Positions 1 to 6,864 of a stretch of DNA of 10,537 nucleotides are shown one piece after another. The stretch spans positions 1 to 10,537 of the forward strand of contig CAZESH010000144.1 of assembly GCA_964514665.1 (NCBI GenBank), in the 5' to 3' direction. Position 1 is the first letter of the stretch, and each line of letters begins with the position of its first letter. A program made the translations under genes and the position numbers. The notes beneath the pieces were generated by a model. That model was not told where the DNA came from. It ran no database searches and was given only the letters and a program-made list of their open reading frames with translations. The stretch comes from CAZESH01 sp964514665 (GTDB lineage: Bacteria; Bacillota; Bacilli; Paenibacillales; KCTC-25726).

Positions 1-1202
1 CCCATTACGATCCGTATAAAGGCGTAATCGTTTATGTGCGCGTAATGGACGGCTCCATTCGCTCCGGATCGAAAATCAAGATGATGGCGACGGACAAAAG
101 CTTCGAAGTTATTGAAGTCGGCGCTTTCAAACCGAGAATGACCATTGTCGATTCGCTGCAGGTAGGCGATGTCGGATTCATCGTTGCCGGCATCAAGAAC
201 GTCAAGGATACCCGTGTCGGCGATACCGTGACGGATGCCGTTAAGCCGGCCGTCGAACCTCTGCCGGGCTATCGCAAGATCAACCCGATGGTGTTCTGCG
301 GCTTGTATCCGATCGATACGTCGGATTACAACGATTTGCGGGAGGCTTTGGAGAAGCTCGAGCTGAATGACGCCTCGCTGCGTTATGAGCCGGAAACCTC
401 GACAGCGCTTGGATTCGGCTTCCGCTGCGGATTTCTCGGGCTGCTGCACATGGAGATCATTCAGGAGCGGATCGAGCGGGAATTCAACATTCCGCTGATC
501 ACTACGGCGCCAAGCGTTATTTTCCGCATCACCCTGACCAACGGCGAAACGATGGATATCGACAATCCTTCCAAATTCCCCGAGCCGGGCAAGCTGGAAT
601 ATGTGGAGGAGCCGTTTGTTAAAGCCGCCATTATTGTACCCAACGATTTTGTCGGGGCGATCATGGAATTGTGCCAGGGCAAGCGCGGCGAATTCATCAA
701 TATGGAATATCTGGATACGAACCGGGTAACGCTCACATATGACATTCCGCTGTCGGAAATCGTATACGACTTTTTTGATCAGCTCAAATCGGGGACCAAG
801 GGATACGCCTCGTTTGACTACGAATTTTCCGGCTACAAGCGCAGCAATCTCGTAAAGATGGATATTTTGCTTAATAATGAGCAGGTCGACGCCCTTTCCT
901 TTATCGTTCACCGCGACAGAGCCTATCAGCGGGGCAGGGTGATCTGCGAGAAATTAAAGGATCTGATTCCGCGGCAAATGTTCGAGGTTCCCATCCAGGC
1001 CACGATCGGCCAGAAGGTCGTAGCCCGCGAAACGGTAAAGGCAATGCGCAAGAATGTATTGGCCAAATGCTACGGCGGCGACATTTCGCGCAAGAGAAAG
1101 CTGCTGGAGAAGCAAAAGGAAGGCAAGAAACGAATGAAACAAGTCGGCAGTGTAGAGGTTCCGCAGGAAGCCTTTATGGCCGTATTGAAAATAGACGAAT
1201 AA
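1..1202 (+). CDS. lepA: Elongation factor 4 (LepA), C-terminal part, 5' end outside window
   Basis: LepA/EF4 is a ribosome-associated GTPase that acts on stalled or misassembled elongation complexes. The frame is open from base 3 with no stop, so the gene enters from the left. About 399 of the family's roughly 600 residues are present and the G domain is missing. What remains starts in domain II (YDPYKGVIVYVRVMDG), continues through the EF-G domain III-like part (RYEPETSTALGFGFRCGFLG, a LepA hallmark) and the domain V-like part (SGTKGYASFDYEFSGY), and ends in the LepA-specific C-terminal domain (VDALSFIVHRDRAYQRGR; RETVKAMRKNVLAKCYGGD; RKRKLLEKQKEGKKRMKQVG). The GTG at 36 is an internal valine codon, not a start. 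TAA is at 1200-1202. hemW follows after 67 bases with no terminator seen between them, so co-transcription is likely, as in Bacillus. Confidence 0.97.
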   Translation, partial: HYDPYKGVIVYVRVMDGSIRSGSKIKMMATDKSFEVIEVGAFKPRMTIVDSLQVGDVGFIVAGIKNVKDTRVGDTVTDAVKPAVEPLPGYRKINPMVFCGLYPIDTSDYNDLREALEKLELNDASLRYEPETSTALGFGFRCGFLGLLHMEIIQERIEREFNIPLITTAPSVIFRITLTNGETMDIDNPSKFPEPGKLEYVEEPFVKAAIIVPNDFVGAIMELCQGKRGEFINMEYLDTNRVTLTYDIPLSEIVYDFFDQLKSGTKGYASFDYEFSGYKRSNLVKMDILLNNEQVDALSFIVHRDRAYQRGRVICEKLKDLIPRQMFEVPIQATIGQKVVARETVKAMRKNVLAKCYGGDISRKRKLLEKQKEGKKRMKQVGSVEVPQEAFMAVLKIDE

Positions 1203-1269
1203 GCAGCGCTGGAAAATCGTGTCCGCAAGCGGTAAGAGCGAGCGCCAGCCGCGGAAGGGACCAAGAAGC

Positions 1270-2421
1270 ATGCAATTGTCGGCAAACGCACCGCGAACCG
1301 TATATATCCACATTCCCTTTTGCACCAACAAATGTTATTACTGCGACTTCAATTCCTATGTACTGAAGGGGCAGCCGGTGATGGACTATTTGCGCGCCCT
1401 GGAAAGGGAGATGGAGTTGACTGCGGAAAAAATCCCGCCATCTGAAATCGATACGATTTTTGTCGGTGGCGGTACGCCGACGGTGCTGACTCCGGAGCAA
1501 ATGAACTACTTTTTGCAAACGGTCCGCACCTATTTCCCGCAGCGCAGCGAAACGATCGAGTTCACCATGGAAGCCAATCCGGGAACGACCGACTTGGAAA
1601 AGCTGCAGGCCATGAAGGAGGGCGGCGTAAACCGGGTCAGCTTCGGCGTGCAGTCCTTTGACAATCGCCTGCTTGCGGAAATCGGGCGAATTCATGATAC
1701 AGACGATGTATACGCCAGCATCGAGAACGCGAAAAAAGCCGGTTTTTCCAATCTCTCGATCGATCTGATGTTCGGTCTTCCCGAGCAAACTCCCGAGACT
1801 TTGGAGCACAGTGTGAATGAAACGCTAAAGCTGGGTCTGCAACATTATTCCATCTATGCCTTGAAGGTGGAGGAGAACACGCTGTTTCACCAGCTCTACA
1901 AAAACGGAAGGCTGCCGCTCCCGGACGAGGATGCCGAAGTGGAAATGTTCGAATTGATTATTCGCAAGCTGGGCGGAGCCGGGTACAGGCAGTATGAAAT
2001 CAGCAATTTCGCCAAACCCGGATACGAAAGCCGGCATAATACGGCTTACTGGAAAAACAAGAGTTATTACGGCATGGGCGCGGGCGCGCACGGCTATATC
2101 AACAGGACGCGGCATATGAACATCAAGGGCGTCAACGAATACATCGCAGCCTGTCAAAAAGGACTGCCCATGCTGGAAACAACCATTGTAAGCGAGAAGG
2201 AAGCGATGGAGGACTTTATGATGGTTGGCTTGCGCATGCTTGCAGGCGTGGGAAAAGCGGATTTTTCCGAACAGTTCCATGCCGATATGGACGAGGTCTT
2301 TGCCGAGCCGCTGCAGCGTTTGCAGAGGCAGGCCTTGCTCGAAGCGACCGACGACGGCTACCGCTTGAGCGAACGTGGACTGTTCTTGGGAAATGAAGTA
2401 TTCGCGGCGTTCCTTTCTTAA
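1270..2421 (+). CDS. hemW: Heme chaperone HemW (radical SAM family, formerly 'HemN-like')
   Basis: The 383-aa protein has the radical-SAM iron-sulfur motif CTNKCYYCDF (Cys18, Cys22, Cys25). Phe27 stands where true coproporphyrinogen dehydrogenase HemN has a fourth cysteine; this CX3CX2C-x-F form is typical of HemW, which binds and delivers heme rather than oxidising coproporphyrinogen. GGGTPT at residues 66-71 is the SAM-binding glycine motif. RVSFGVQSFD and HNTAYWKNKSYYGMGAGAHG follow in family order, and the C-terminal third is the HemN_C winged domain. I chose the ATG at 1270 because GGAAGGGA (1253-1260) sits 9 bases upstream and family homology begins right after it. The frame also permits a GTG at 1219, which would add 17 basic, unconserved residues. 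The gene lies downstream of lepA. It is separated from the next gene by an AT-rich regulatory gap. Confidence 0.95.
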   Translation: MQLSANAPRTVYIHIPFCTNKCYYCDFNSYVLKGQPVMDYLRALEREMELTAEKIPPSEIDTIFVGGGTPTVLTPEQMNYFLQTVRTYFPQRSETIEFTMEANPGTTDLEKLQAMKEGGVNRVSFGVQSFDNRLLAEIGRIHDTDDVYASIENAKKAGFSNLSIDLMFGLPEQTPETLEHSVNETLKLGLQHYSIYALKVEENTLFHQLYKNGRLPLPDEDAEVEMFELIIRKLGGAGYRQYEISNFAKPGYESRHNTAYWKNKSYYGMGAGAHGYINRTRHMNIKGVNEYIAACQKGLPMLETTIVSEKEAMEDFMMVGLRMLAGVGKADFSEQFHADMDEVFAEPLQRLQRQALLEATDDGYRLSERGLFLGNEVFAAFLS

Positions 2422-2428
2422 AAAAAAT

Positions 2429-2465
2429 CTTGAATTTTATTCATAATCATGTATATTTATTCATA
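2429..2465 (+). promoter_or_regulatory. Tandem ARG-box-like operators (ArgR/AhrC)
   Basis: Two sites resemble the arginine repressor box, TGAATWWWWATTCA. Site 1 is TGAATTTTATTCA (2431-2443): both half-sites are perfect, with a centre one base short. Site 2 is TGTATATTTATTCA (2450-2463), 13 of 14 matches. Their centres are about 20 bases apart, close to the roughly 21-base spacing of classical ARG-box pairs bound by one ArgR hexamer. Site 1 covers the putative -35 and site 2 covers the -10. The downstream gene encodes a protein resembling N-acetylglutamate synthase, the pathway ArgR controls. AT-richness raises the chance-match risk, but the paired spacing and the gene content agree. Confidence 0.6.
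2430..2457 (+). promoter_or_regulatory. Probable sigma-A promoter of the ArgA-like acetyltransferase gene
   Basis: TTGAAT (2430-2435, 4/6 to TTGACA) and TATATT (2452-2457, 5/6 to TATAAT) are 16 bases apart in a very AT-rich gap starting just after the hemW stop. Transcription would begin near 2464, giving a leader of about 40 bases. Both hexamers are overlapped by ARG-box-like sites, a repressor layout. This is inferred from sequence only. Confidence 0.55.
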
Positions 2466-2506
2466 ATGGCGTTATCGCCGGTATCGTGGGCTTAGGTGGG
2501 ATAAAA

Positions 2507-2968
2507 TTGAATTTTCATTGCAGAAAAGCAGCTGCAACGGATACTCGGGAGCTGTTTCTATTAATTGAAGGTTACGCACAAAAGGGGATCATGCTTCCCC
2601 GCTCGGAGCAGTCAATTGCCAAAATGATCGACAGCTTTACCGTGGCTGAGTCGGACGGCCGCATCGTCGGCTGCGGCTCCTTGTTTCAATTGGGTGCGGA
2701 GTTGGTGGAAATCCGTTCGTTGGGTATTCTTGACGCCTACAAGGGCCAAGGCATCGGCAGCTGCCTGGTCGAATTTCTGGAAGCACAGGCCAGATCCCAG
2801 AACATTCCGAAGATTATGGCTTTGACTTATGAAGTCCGTTTTTTTGAAAGAAACGGCTTTCAAGTGGTGTCCAAGGAAATTTTTCCGGAGAAGGTTTGGA
2901 CCGACTGCGTCCATTGCAAAAAACAACATTGCTGTGATGAAATAGCTGTGCTCAAAAAACTGGATTGA
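2507..2968 (+). CDS. Stand-alone GNAT acetyltransferase, ArgA-like (probable N-acetylglutamate synthase)
   Basis: This 153-aa single-domain GNAT protein matches the acetyltransferase half of ArgA: an N-terminal R-K-A start, KGIMLPRS, IDSFTVAE, IVGCGSL, then the acetyl-CoA loop (VEIRSLGILDAYKGQGIG) and IMALTYEVRFFERNGF. ArgA makes N-acetylglutamate from glutamate and acetyl-CoA, the first step of arginine synthesis. The amino-acid kinase half of E. coli ArgA is absent, as in short NAGS forms of actinobacteria. An unusual C-terminal cysteine cluster (Cys134, 137, 142, 143) may bind metal. I chose the TTG at 2507: AGGTGGG (2494-2500) lies 6 bases upstream and the resulting N-terminus fits the family. 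A GTG at 2486 would add seven residues and lacks a good ribosome site. The gene has its own promoter with ARG boxes, and its stop lies just before the hrcA -35. A GNAT with another amine substrate remains possible. Confidence 0.85.
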   Translation: MNFHCRKAAATDTRELFLLIEGYAQKGIMLPRSEQSIAKMIDSFTVAESDGRIVGCGSLFQLGAELVEIRSLGILDAYKGQGIGSCLVEFLEAQARSQNIPKIMALTYEVRFFERNGFQVVSKEIFPEKVWTDCVHCKKQHCCDEIAVLKKLD

Positions 2969-2969
2969 C

Positions 2970-2999
2970 TTGACAAGGTCAAGGCTGATCTGGTATTTT
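2970..2999 (+). promoter_or_regulatory. Heat-shock operon promoter (sigma-A type)
   Basis: A perfect -35 TTGACA (2970-2975) is followed after 18 bases by TATTTT (2994-2999, 4/6 to TATAAT). The predicted start near 3006 lies just before the CIRCE operator, as in other HrcA-controlled operons. The -35 abuts the stop codon of the acetyltransferase gene (2966-2968). Confidence 0.75.
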
Positions 3000-3010
3000 T
3001 GTATTAGGTT

Positions 3011-3037
3011 TTAGCACTCACCGGGTTAGAGTGCTGA
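3011..3037 (+). promoter_or_regulatory. CIRCE operator (HrcA binding site)
   Basis: TTAGCACTC, nine bases, GAGTGCTGA. This is the CIRCE inverted repeat TTAGCACTC-N9-GAGTGCTAA with a single mismatch at the penultimate base of the right arm. HrcA bound here represses the operon at normal temperature; HrcA activity depends on GroEL in Bacillus. The site lies in the transcribed leader between promoter and hrcA. No second CIRCE was found in the window. Confidence 0.97.
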
Positions 3038-3082
3038 TTACTGCAAAAGCTAAGCCGAAAGCTGGGCATGGGGGGATGGATC

Positions 3083-4111
3083 ATGTTATCCGAACGTCAA
3101 AAGCTTATACTTAGTGCCATAGTCGACGACTATATCCGCTCCGCTGAGCCTGTAGGCTCGCGAAGCATTTCCAAGCGCGGCGATGTCGCTTACAGTCCTG
3201 CCACCATTCGCAACGAAATGTCCGATTTGGAGGAAATGGGTTATTTGGAGCAGCCGCATACGTCGGCAGGCAGGATTCCTTCTCATAAAGGCTATCGATA
3301 TTATGTCGATCATCTGCTGAAATTCGGACTGCTTTCCAATCACGAAATGCAGACCATGAAAGGCTTTTTTAATGATAAAATCCAGGAAATTGAACAGGTT
3401 GCCCAACAGGCGGCGATGATTCTTTCCGGATTAACCAACTATACCTCGATCGTTTTGGGTCCGGAAATGTTCAGCACAAGCTTGCGCCACATGCAGTTTT
3501 TACCCTTGAACAGCGAGAGCGCGGTGGCGATTATCGTAACAAGCACGGGCCATGTCGAGAACAAGATCATCAAAATTCCCGCAGGCGTTCCGATGAACGA
3601 AATCGAAAAAGTCGTGCAAATATTGAACGACAGGCTGCAGGGTGTACCGCTCGTACAGCTGAAATCCAAGCTCTACAGCGAAATTGTCGAGGAAATCCGC
3701 AAGCATGTTTCCAAATACAAGGAATTGATCCGCATGGTAGAGAGCGCGCTGATCAGCGATGAGATGAACCGCGTGTTTCTGGGCGGAACAACGAATATGT
3801 TGATCCAGCCTGAGTTTAAAGATGTGGAAAAAGTGAAAACTATATTAGATCTGTTTGACGAGACTGAGACGATTGCCCGGATGTTCTCTTCCGTTCCTGA
3901 AGGGATTCAGGTTCGCATCGGTCAAGAGAACAGCGTCGAGGCGATCAACAATTGCAGCTTGATTACGGCGACTTATTCGCTGGATGGGCAAATTCTAGGC
4001 AGTATCGGCGTATTGGGCCCCACCAGGATGGACTATGCCAGAATAATCAGCTTGCTGGATAGATTTTCCAAGGATTTGGAAAAATCGATGCAGCGTTTGT
4101 ATCGCCTCTAG
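3083..4111 (+). CDS. hrcA: Heat-inducible transcription repressor HrcA
   Basis: HrcA binds CIRCE and represses the dnaK and groE operons. The 342-aa product has the usual family length. Residues about 1-80 form the winged-helix DNA-binding domain (EPVGSRSISKRGDVAYSPAT, IRNEMSDLEEMGYLEQPHTS, AGRIPSHKGYRYYVDHLL, all strongly conserved). They are followed by the GAF-like dimerisation part and an end with the usual GSIGVLGPTRMDYARIISLL segment. I chose the ATG at 3083, 7 bases after a GGGGGG tract (3070-3075), giving MLSERQKLIL as in relatives. An in-frame ATG at 3068 would add MGGWI and has no clear ribosome site. It is the first gene of hrcA-grpE-dnaK-dnaJ and is autoregulated through the CIRCE site just upstream. 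Confidence 0.97.
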   Translation: MLSERQKLILSAIVDDYIRSAEPVGSRSISKRGDVAYSPATIRNEMSDLEEMGYLEQPHTSAGRIPSHKGYRYYVDHLLKFGLLSNHEMQTMKGFFNDKIQEIEQVAQQAAMILSGLTNYTSIVLGPEMFSTSLRHMQFLPLNSESAVAIIVTSTGHVENKIIKIPAGVPMNEIEKVVQILNDRLQGVPLVQLKSKLYSEIVEEIRKHVSKYKELIRMVESALISDEMNRVFLGGTTNMLIQPEFKDVEKVKTILDLFDETETIARMFSSVPEGIQVRIGQENSVEAINNCSLITATYSLDGQILGSIGVLGPTRMDYARIISLLDRFSKDLEKSMQRLYRL

Positions 4112-4156
4112 GTTGTTGTTGCGTGATGCATCTGCTGCTGATAAGAGCAATTGATC

Positions 4157-4172
4157 GCCAGCTTCGGCCGGC
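4157..4172 (+). other. Small RNA hairpin with cUUCGg tetraloop between hrcA and grpE
   Basis: GCCAGC-TTCG-GCCGGC forms a 6-bp stem with one A-C mismatch, closed by C-G around a UUCG loop, an unusually stable tetraloop in RNA. No T-run follows, so it is not an intrinsic terminator. In B. subtilis the dnaK operon transcript is processed between hrcA and grpE; this hairpin could mark or protect such an end. Function is inferred only. Confidence 0.35.
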
Positions 4173-4221
4173 TTCATTAATAAAGAAAAAGGATAGGAGC
4201 TATTTAAGGAGGTGAACAGGT

Positions 4222-4842
4222 GTGAAACAACCTGAACAAACAAATGACCACGCCGTAATGGATGAGCAAAACCCCAGTCCCGATTCGGGCGAACCGGTTA
4301 CATACGGGACAGGGGGAACGGCCGATCCTGCTGCAGGCGCACAGGTCGAGGCCGATGCCGCGGCAACAAGCCAGGATGAAGCCGGCGATCTGAACGCCGA
4401 GTTAAACGCAGCCAGGCAGCAAGCCGAAGAAAATCTTGCTCGTATGCTGCGGGTGCAGGCCGATTATGATAATTTCCGCAGGCGGACCCGTCAGGAAAAG
4501 GAAGATTTGCTTAAGTATTCATCCATGAAGCTGATTGAACAATTGCTTCCCGTTGTTGACAACTTTGAACGGGCTATCCATGCGGCGAAGGACAGCAAGG
4601 ATCCCGATGCATTTGCCAAAGGTGTGGATATGATATTCAAGCAGTTTCAGCAGGTTTTGGAGCATGAGGGGGTTGAGCCGATGGATGTGATCGGACAGCC
4701 GTTTAATCCTGAATTTCATCAGGCAATCATGCAGGTGGAATCTGACGAGCATGAGGAAGGCGTCATTGTGGAAGAAGTGCAGAAGGGTTATATAATGAAG
4801 GAAAAAGTGCTGCGGCCCGCGATGGTCAAAGTCAGCTCTTAG
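4222..4842 (+). CDS. grpE: Nucleotide exchange factor GrpE
   Basis: GrpE releases ADP from DnaK and so resets the Hsp70 cycle. The 206-aa protein has an acidic, Gln/Ala/Glu-rich, probably disordered N-terminus (about 1-60). A long coiled-coil dimerisation helix follows (EENLARMLRVQADYDNFRRR and onward), then the four-helix and beta-wing head with the family signature FNPEFHQAIMQVESDEHEEG through VQKGYIMKEKVLRPAMVKV. The start is a GTG: a near-perfect AAGGAGGTG (4206-4214) lies 7 bases upstream, and no better in-frame start exists. The gap after hrcA is 110 bases with no promoter I can support. dnaK follows after 60 bases. A perfect TATAAT at 4864-4869 in that gap lacks a -35 partner. Confidence 0.96.
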   Translation: MKQPEQTNDHAVMDEQNPSPDSGEPVTYGTGGTADPAAGAQVEADAAATSQDEAGDLNAELNAARQQAEENLARMLRVQADYDNFRRRTRQEKEDLLKYSSMKLIEQLLPVVDNFERAIHAAKDSKDPDAFAKGVDMIFKQFQQVLEHEGVEPMDVIGQPFNPEFHQAIMQVESDEHEEGVIVEEVQKGYIMKEKVLRPAMVKVSS

Positions 4843-4902
4843 CCCGAAATGCAGGTGGCAAAATATAATAATAAAATGAACGAATGATGAGGAGGTACAT
4901 CC

Positions 4903-6750
4903 ATGAGTAAAGTAATAGGAATCGATTTGGGAACAACCAACTCCTGTGTTGCCGTAATGGAAGGCGGAGAGGCTGTAGTTATTCCAAATGCCGAGGGCAA
5001 TCGCACAACACCTTCGGTTGTCGGTTTCAAGAAAGACGGAGAAAGAGTCGTAGGTGAAACGGCAAAGCGTCAAGCCATCACCAATCCGGAGCGAACGGTG
5101 ATTTCCATCAAACGCCATATGGGAACCAACCATAAGGAAAAAATAGACGACAAGGAATACTCGCCGCAGGAGATCTCCGCGATGATTCTGCAAAAATTAA
5201 AAGCGGATGCCGAAGCTTACCTGGGATCCACTGTTACACAAGCTGTTATTACCGTTCCTGCATATTTTAATGACAGTCAGCGTCAAGCGACCAAAGACGC
5301 CGGTAAAATTGCCGGTTTGGAAGTGCTGCGTATCGTCAATGAGCCGACTGCAGCTGCTTTGGCCTACGGACTGGAAAAATCCGACGATCATACGATATTG
5401 GTATTCGACCTTGGCGGCGGAACGTTCGACGTTTCGATTCTCGAGCTGGGAGACGGCATCTTCGAGGTTAAAGCTACAAGCGGAGACAACCATTTGGGCG
5501 GAGACGATTTTGACCAATTGGTCATGGACTACCTGGTTACCGAATTCAAAAAAGAGCAGGGCGTCGATTTAAGCAAAGACAAAGCCGCGGTTCAGCGTTT
5601 GAAGGATGCTGCGGAAAAAGCCAAAAAAGAACTTTCCGGCATGATGAGCACCTCGATCTCGCTTCCGTTCATCACGGTCGTAGACGGCGTGCCGCAGCAC
5701 TTGGAAATGAACCTGACACGGGCCAAATTCGACGAATTGACCGCCAATCTGGTGGAAAGAACGATGGGTCCGACACGTCAAGCATTGAAGGATGCCGGCA
5801 TGTCGCCAAGCGATATTAACAAAATCGTGCTGGTCGGCGGCTCCACTCGTATTCCTGCCGTTCAGGAAGCAGTCAAAAAACTGCTCGGCAAAGAGGCGCA
5901 TAAAGGCGTCAATCCGGATGAAGTCGTAGCCCTTGGTGCTGCCATTCAAGCGGGTGTATTGACAGGGGATGTCAAGGATGTGGTACTGCTGGACGTTACT
6001 CCGCTGTCGCTTGGAATCGAGACGGCCGGCGGTGTGTTTACAAAAATGATCGATCGCAACACGACGATCCCAACCAGCCAATCGCAGGTTTTCTCCACAT
6101 ATGCGGATAATCAGACGAGCGTGGAAATCCACGTGCTGCAGGGAGAACGGGCAATGGCAAGCGATAACAAGACGCTGGGCCGCTTTATTTTGAGCGAGCT
6201 CCCGCCGGCGCCGCGCGGCATTCCGCAAATCGAAGTAAGCTTCGATATCGACGCCAACGGTATTGTCAATGTTTCCGCTTTGGATAAAGGCACCGGCAAG
6301 AGCCAGAAAATCACGATCACTTCTTCCAGCGGCTTGAGCGATGCAGAAATCGATCAGATGATGAAGGATGCCGAAGCGCATGCCGAGGAAGACCGCAAGC
6401 GCAAGGAAATGGTCGAGGCTAAAAATCAAGGCGACCAACTGCTCTACAGCGTAGATAAAACGATCAAGGATCTTGGTGACAAAGTGGATGCGGCAGAAGT
6501 CGAAAAAGCGAACAATGCCAAAGAAGAGCTGAAAAAAGCGCTGGAAGGCGACGATCTGGAAGCGATCAACAAGGCGACAGAAGCATTGAACGAAATCGTC
6601 CAGCAGCTTTCCGTCAAGCTTTACGAGCAGGCAGCCAAAGACGCTGAGGCGGCACAGGGCGGAGCCGATGCCGGCGGAGCGGAAGCAAAAGGAAAAGACA
6701 ATGTAGTCGATGCCGACTATGAAGTGGTGGATGAAGACAAGAAAGCCTGA
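4903..6750 (+). CDS. dnaK: Molecular chaperone DnaK (Hsp70)
   Basis: This is the ATP-driven Hsp70 chaperone of the cytoplasm. The 615-aa protein carries the N-terminal phosphate loop GIDLGTTNSC (Asp8, Thr11-Thr12, Cys15). It also has AYFNDSQRQATKDAGKIAGL, NEPTAAA from residue 146, FDLGGGTFD (168-176), the interdomain linker VLLDVTPLSLG (361-371), and the substrate-binding beta domain ending in DANGIVNVSALDKGTGK. A helical lid follows, then a Gly/Ala-rich tail closing on DADYEVVDED. The ATPase domain lacks the extra segment found near the N-terminus of proteobacterial DnaK, which marks the Gram-positive type. The ATG at 4903 has GGAGG (4891-4895) 7 bases upstream. It lies third in the HrcA-controlled operon. 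Beyond the stop is a 15-bp hairpin that may reduce read-through into dnaJ. Nothing is broken or missing. Confidence 0.99.
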   Translation: MSKVIGIDLGTTNSCVAVMEGGEAVVIPNAEGNRTTPSVVGFKKDGERVVGETAKRQAITNPERTVISIKRHMGTNHKEKIDDKEYSPQEISAMILQKLKADAEAYLGSTVTQAVITVPAYFNDSQRQATKDAGKIAGLEVLRIVNEPTAAALAYGLEKSDDHTILVFDLGGGTFDVSILELGDGIFEVKATSGDNHLGGDDFDQLVMDYLVTEFKKEQGVDLSKDKAAVQRLKDAAEKAKKELSGMMSTSISLPFITVVDGVPQHLEMNLTRAKFDELTANLVERTMGPTRQALKDAGMSPSDINKIVLVGGSTRIPAVQEAVKKLLGKEAHKGVNPDEVVALGAAIQAGVLTGDVKDVVLLDVTPLSLGIETAGGVFTKMIDRNTTIPTSQSQVFSTYADNQTSVEIHVLQGERAMASDNKTLGRFILSELPPAPRGIPQIEVSFDIDANGIVNVSALDKGTGKSQKITITSSSGLSDAEIDQMMKDAEAHAEEDRKRKEMVEAKNQGDQLLYSVDKTIKDLGDKVDAAEVEKANNAKEELKKALEGDDLEAINKATEALNEIVQQLSVKLYEQAAKDAEAAQGGADAGGAEAKGKDNVVDADYEVVDEDKKA

Positions 6751-6797
6751 AAATGATGCGCATAAATTTACGTTTATTTGACTGATTGACTCATTGC

Positions 6798-6838
6798 TAG
6801 TCAAAGTCGGGCTTCAGCCTGGCTTTGACTATCGTTTT
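6798..6838 (+). terminator. Strong hairpin between dnaK and dnaJ: partial terminator, attenuator or mRNA stabiliser
   Basis: Bases 6798-6812 pair with 6817-6831 along all 15 positions (two G-U), closed by a TTCA loop. Only four T residues follow (6835-6838), starting three bases after the stem, so termination would be incomplete at best. A position between dnaK and dnaJ suits differential expression, with hrcA-grpE-dnaK transcripts more abundant than those including dnaJ. It could equally protect the 3' end of processed dnaK mRNA. Confidence 0.6.
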
Positions 6839-6864
6839 GAAGCGGATCAGATGGGGGTGGAAAA

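Noticed and set aside
2466..2495. Nine-codon frame MALSPVSWA ending in the ribosome site of the ArgA-like gene, a possible leader peptide
   Set aside because: No ribosome site precedes it, it has no arginine codons and no attenuator stem pair is visible; it could only be read as a nearly leaderless start.
4864..4869. Perfect TATAAT between grpE and dnaK
   Set aside because: No -35-like hexamer at 15-19 bases upstream; more likely an AT-rich spacer than an internal promoter.
5569..6804. 411-codon open frame on the minus strand opposite dnaK
   Set aside because: Its product is rich in Phe, His, Arg and Cys with no recognisable domain; it is the expected antisense shadow of a highly codon-biased conserved gene.
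6778..6830. Three TTGACT hexamers between dnaK and dnaJ as an internal dnaJ promoter
   Set aside because: None has a -10-like hexamer at 16-18 bases, and the third is part of the hairpin stem.
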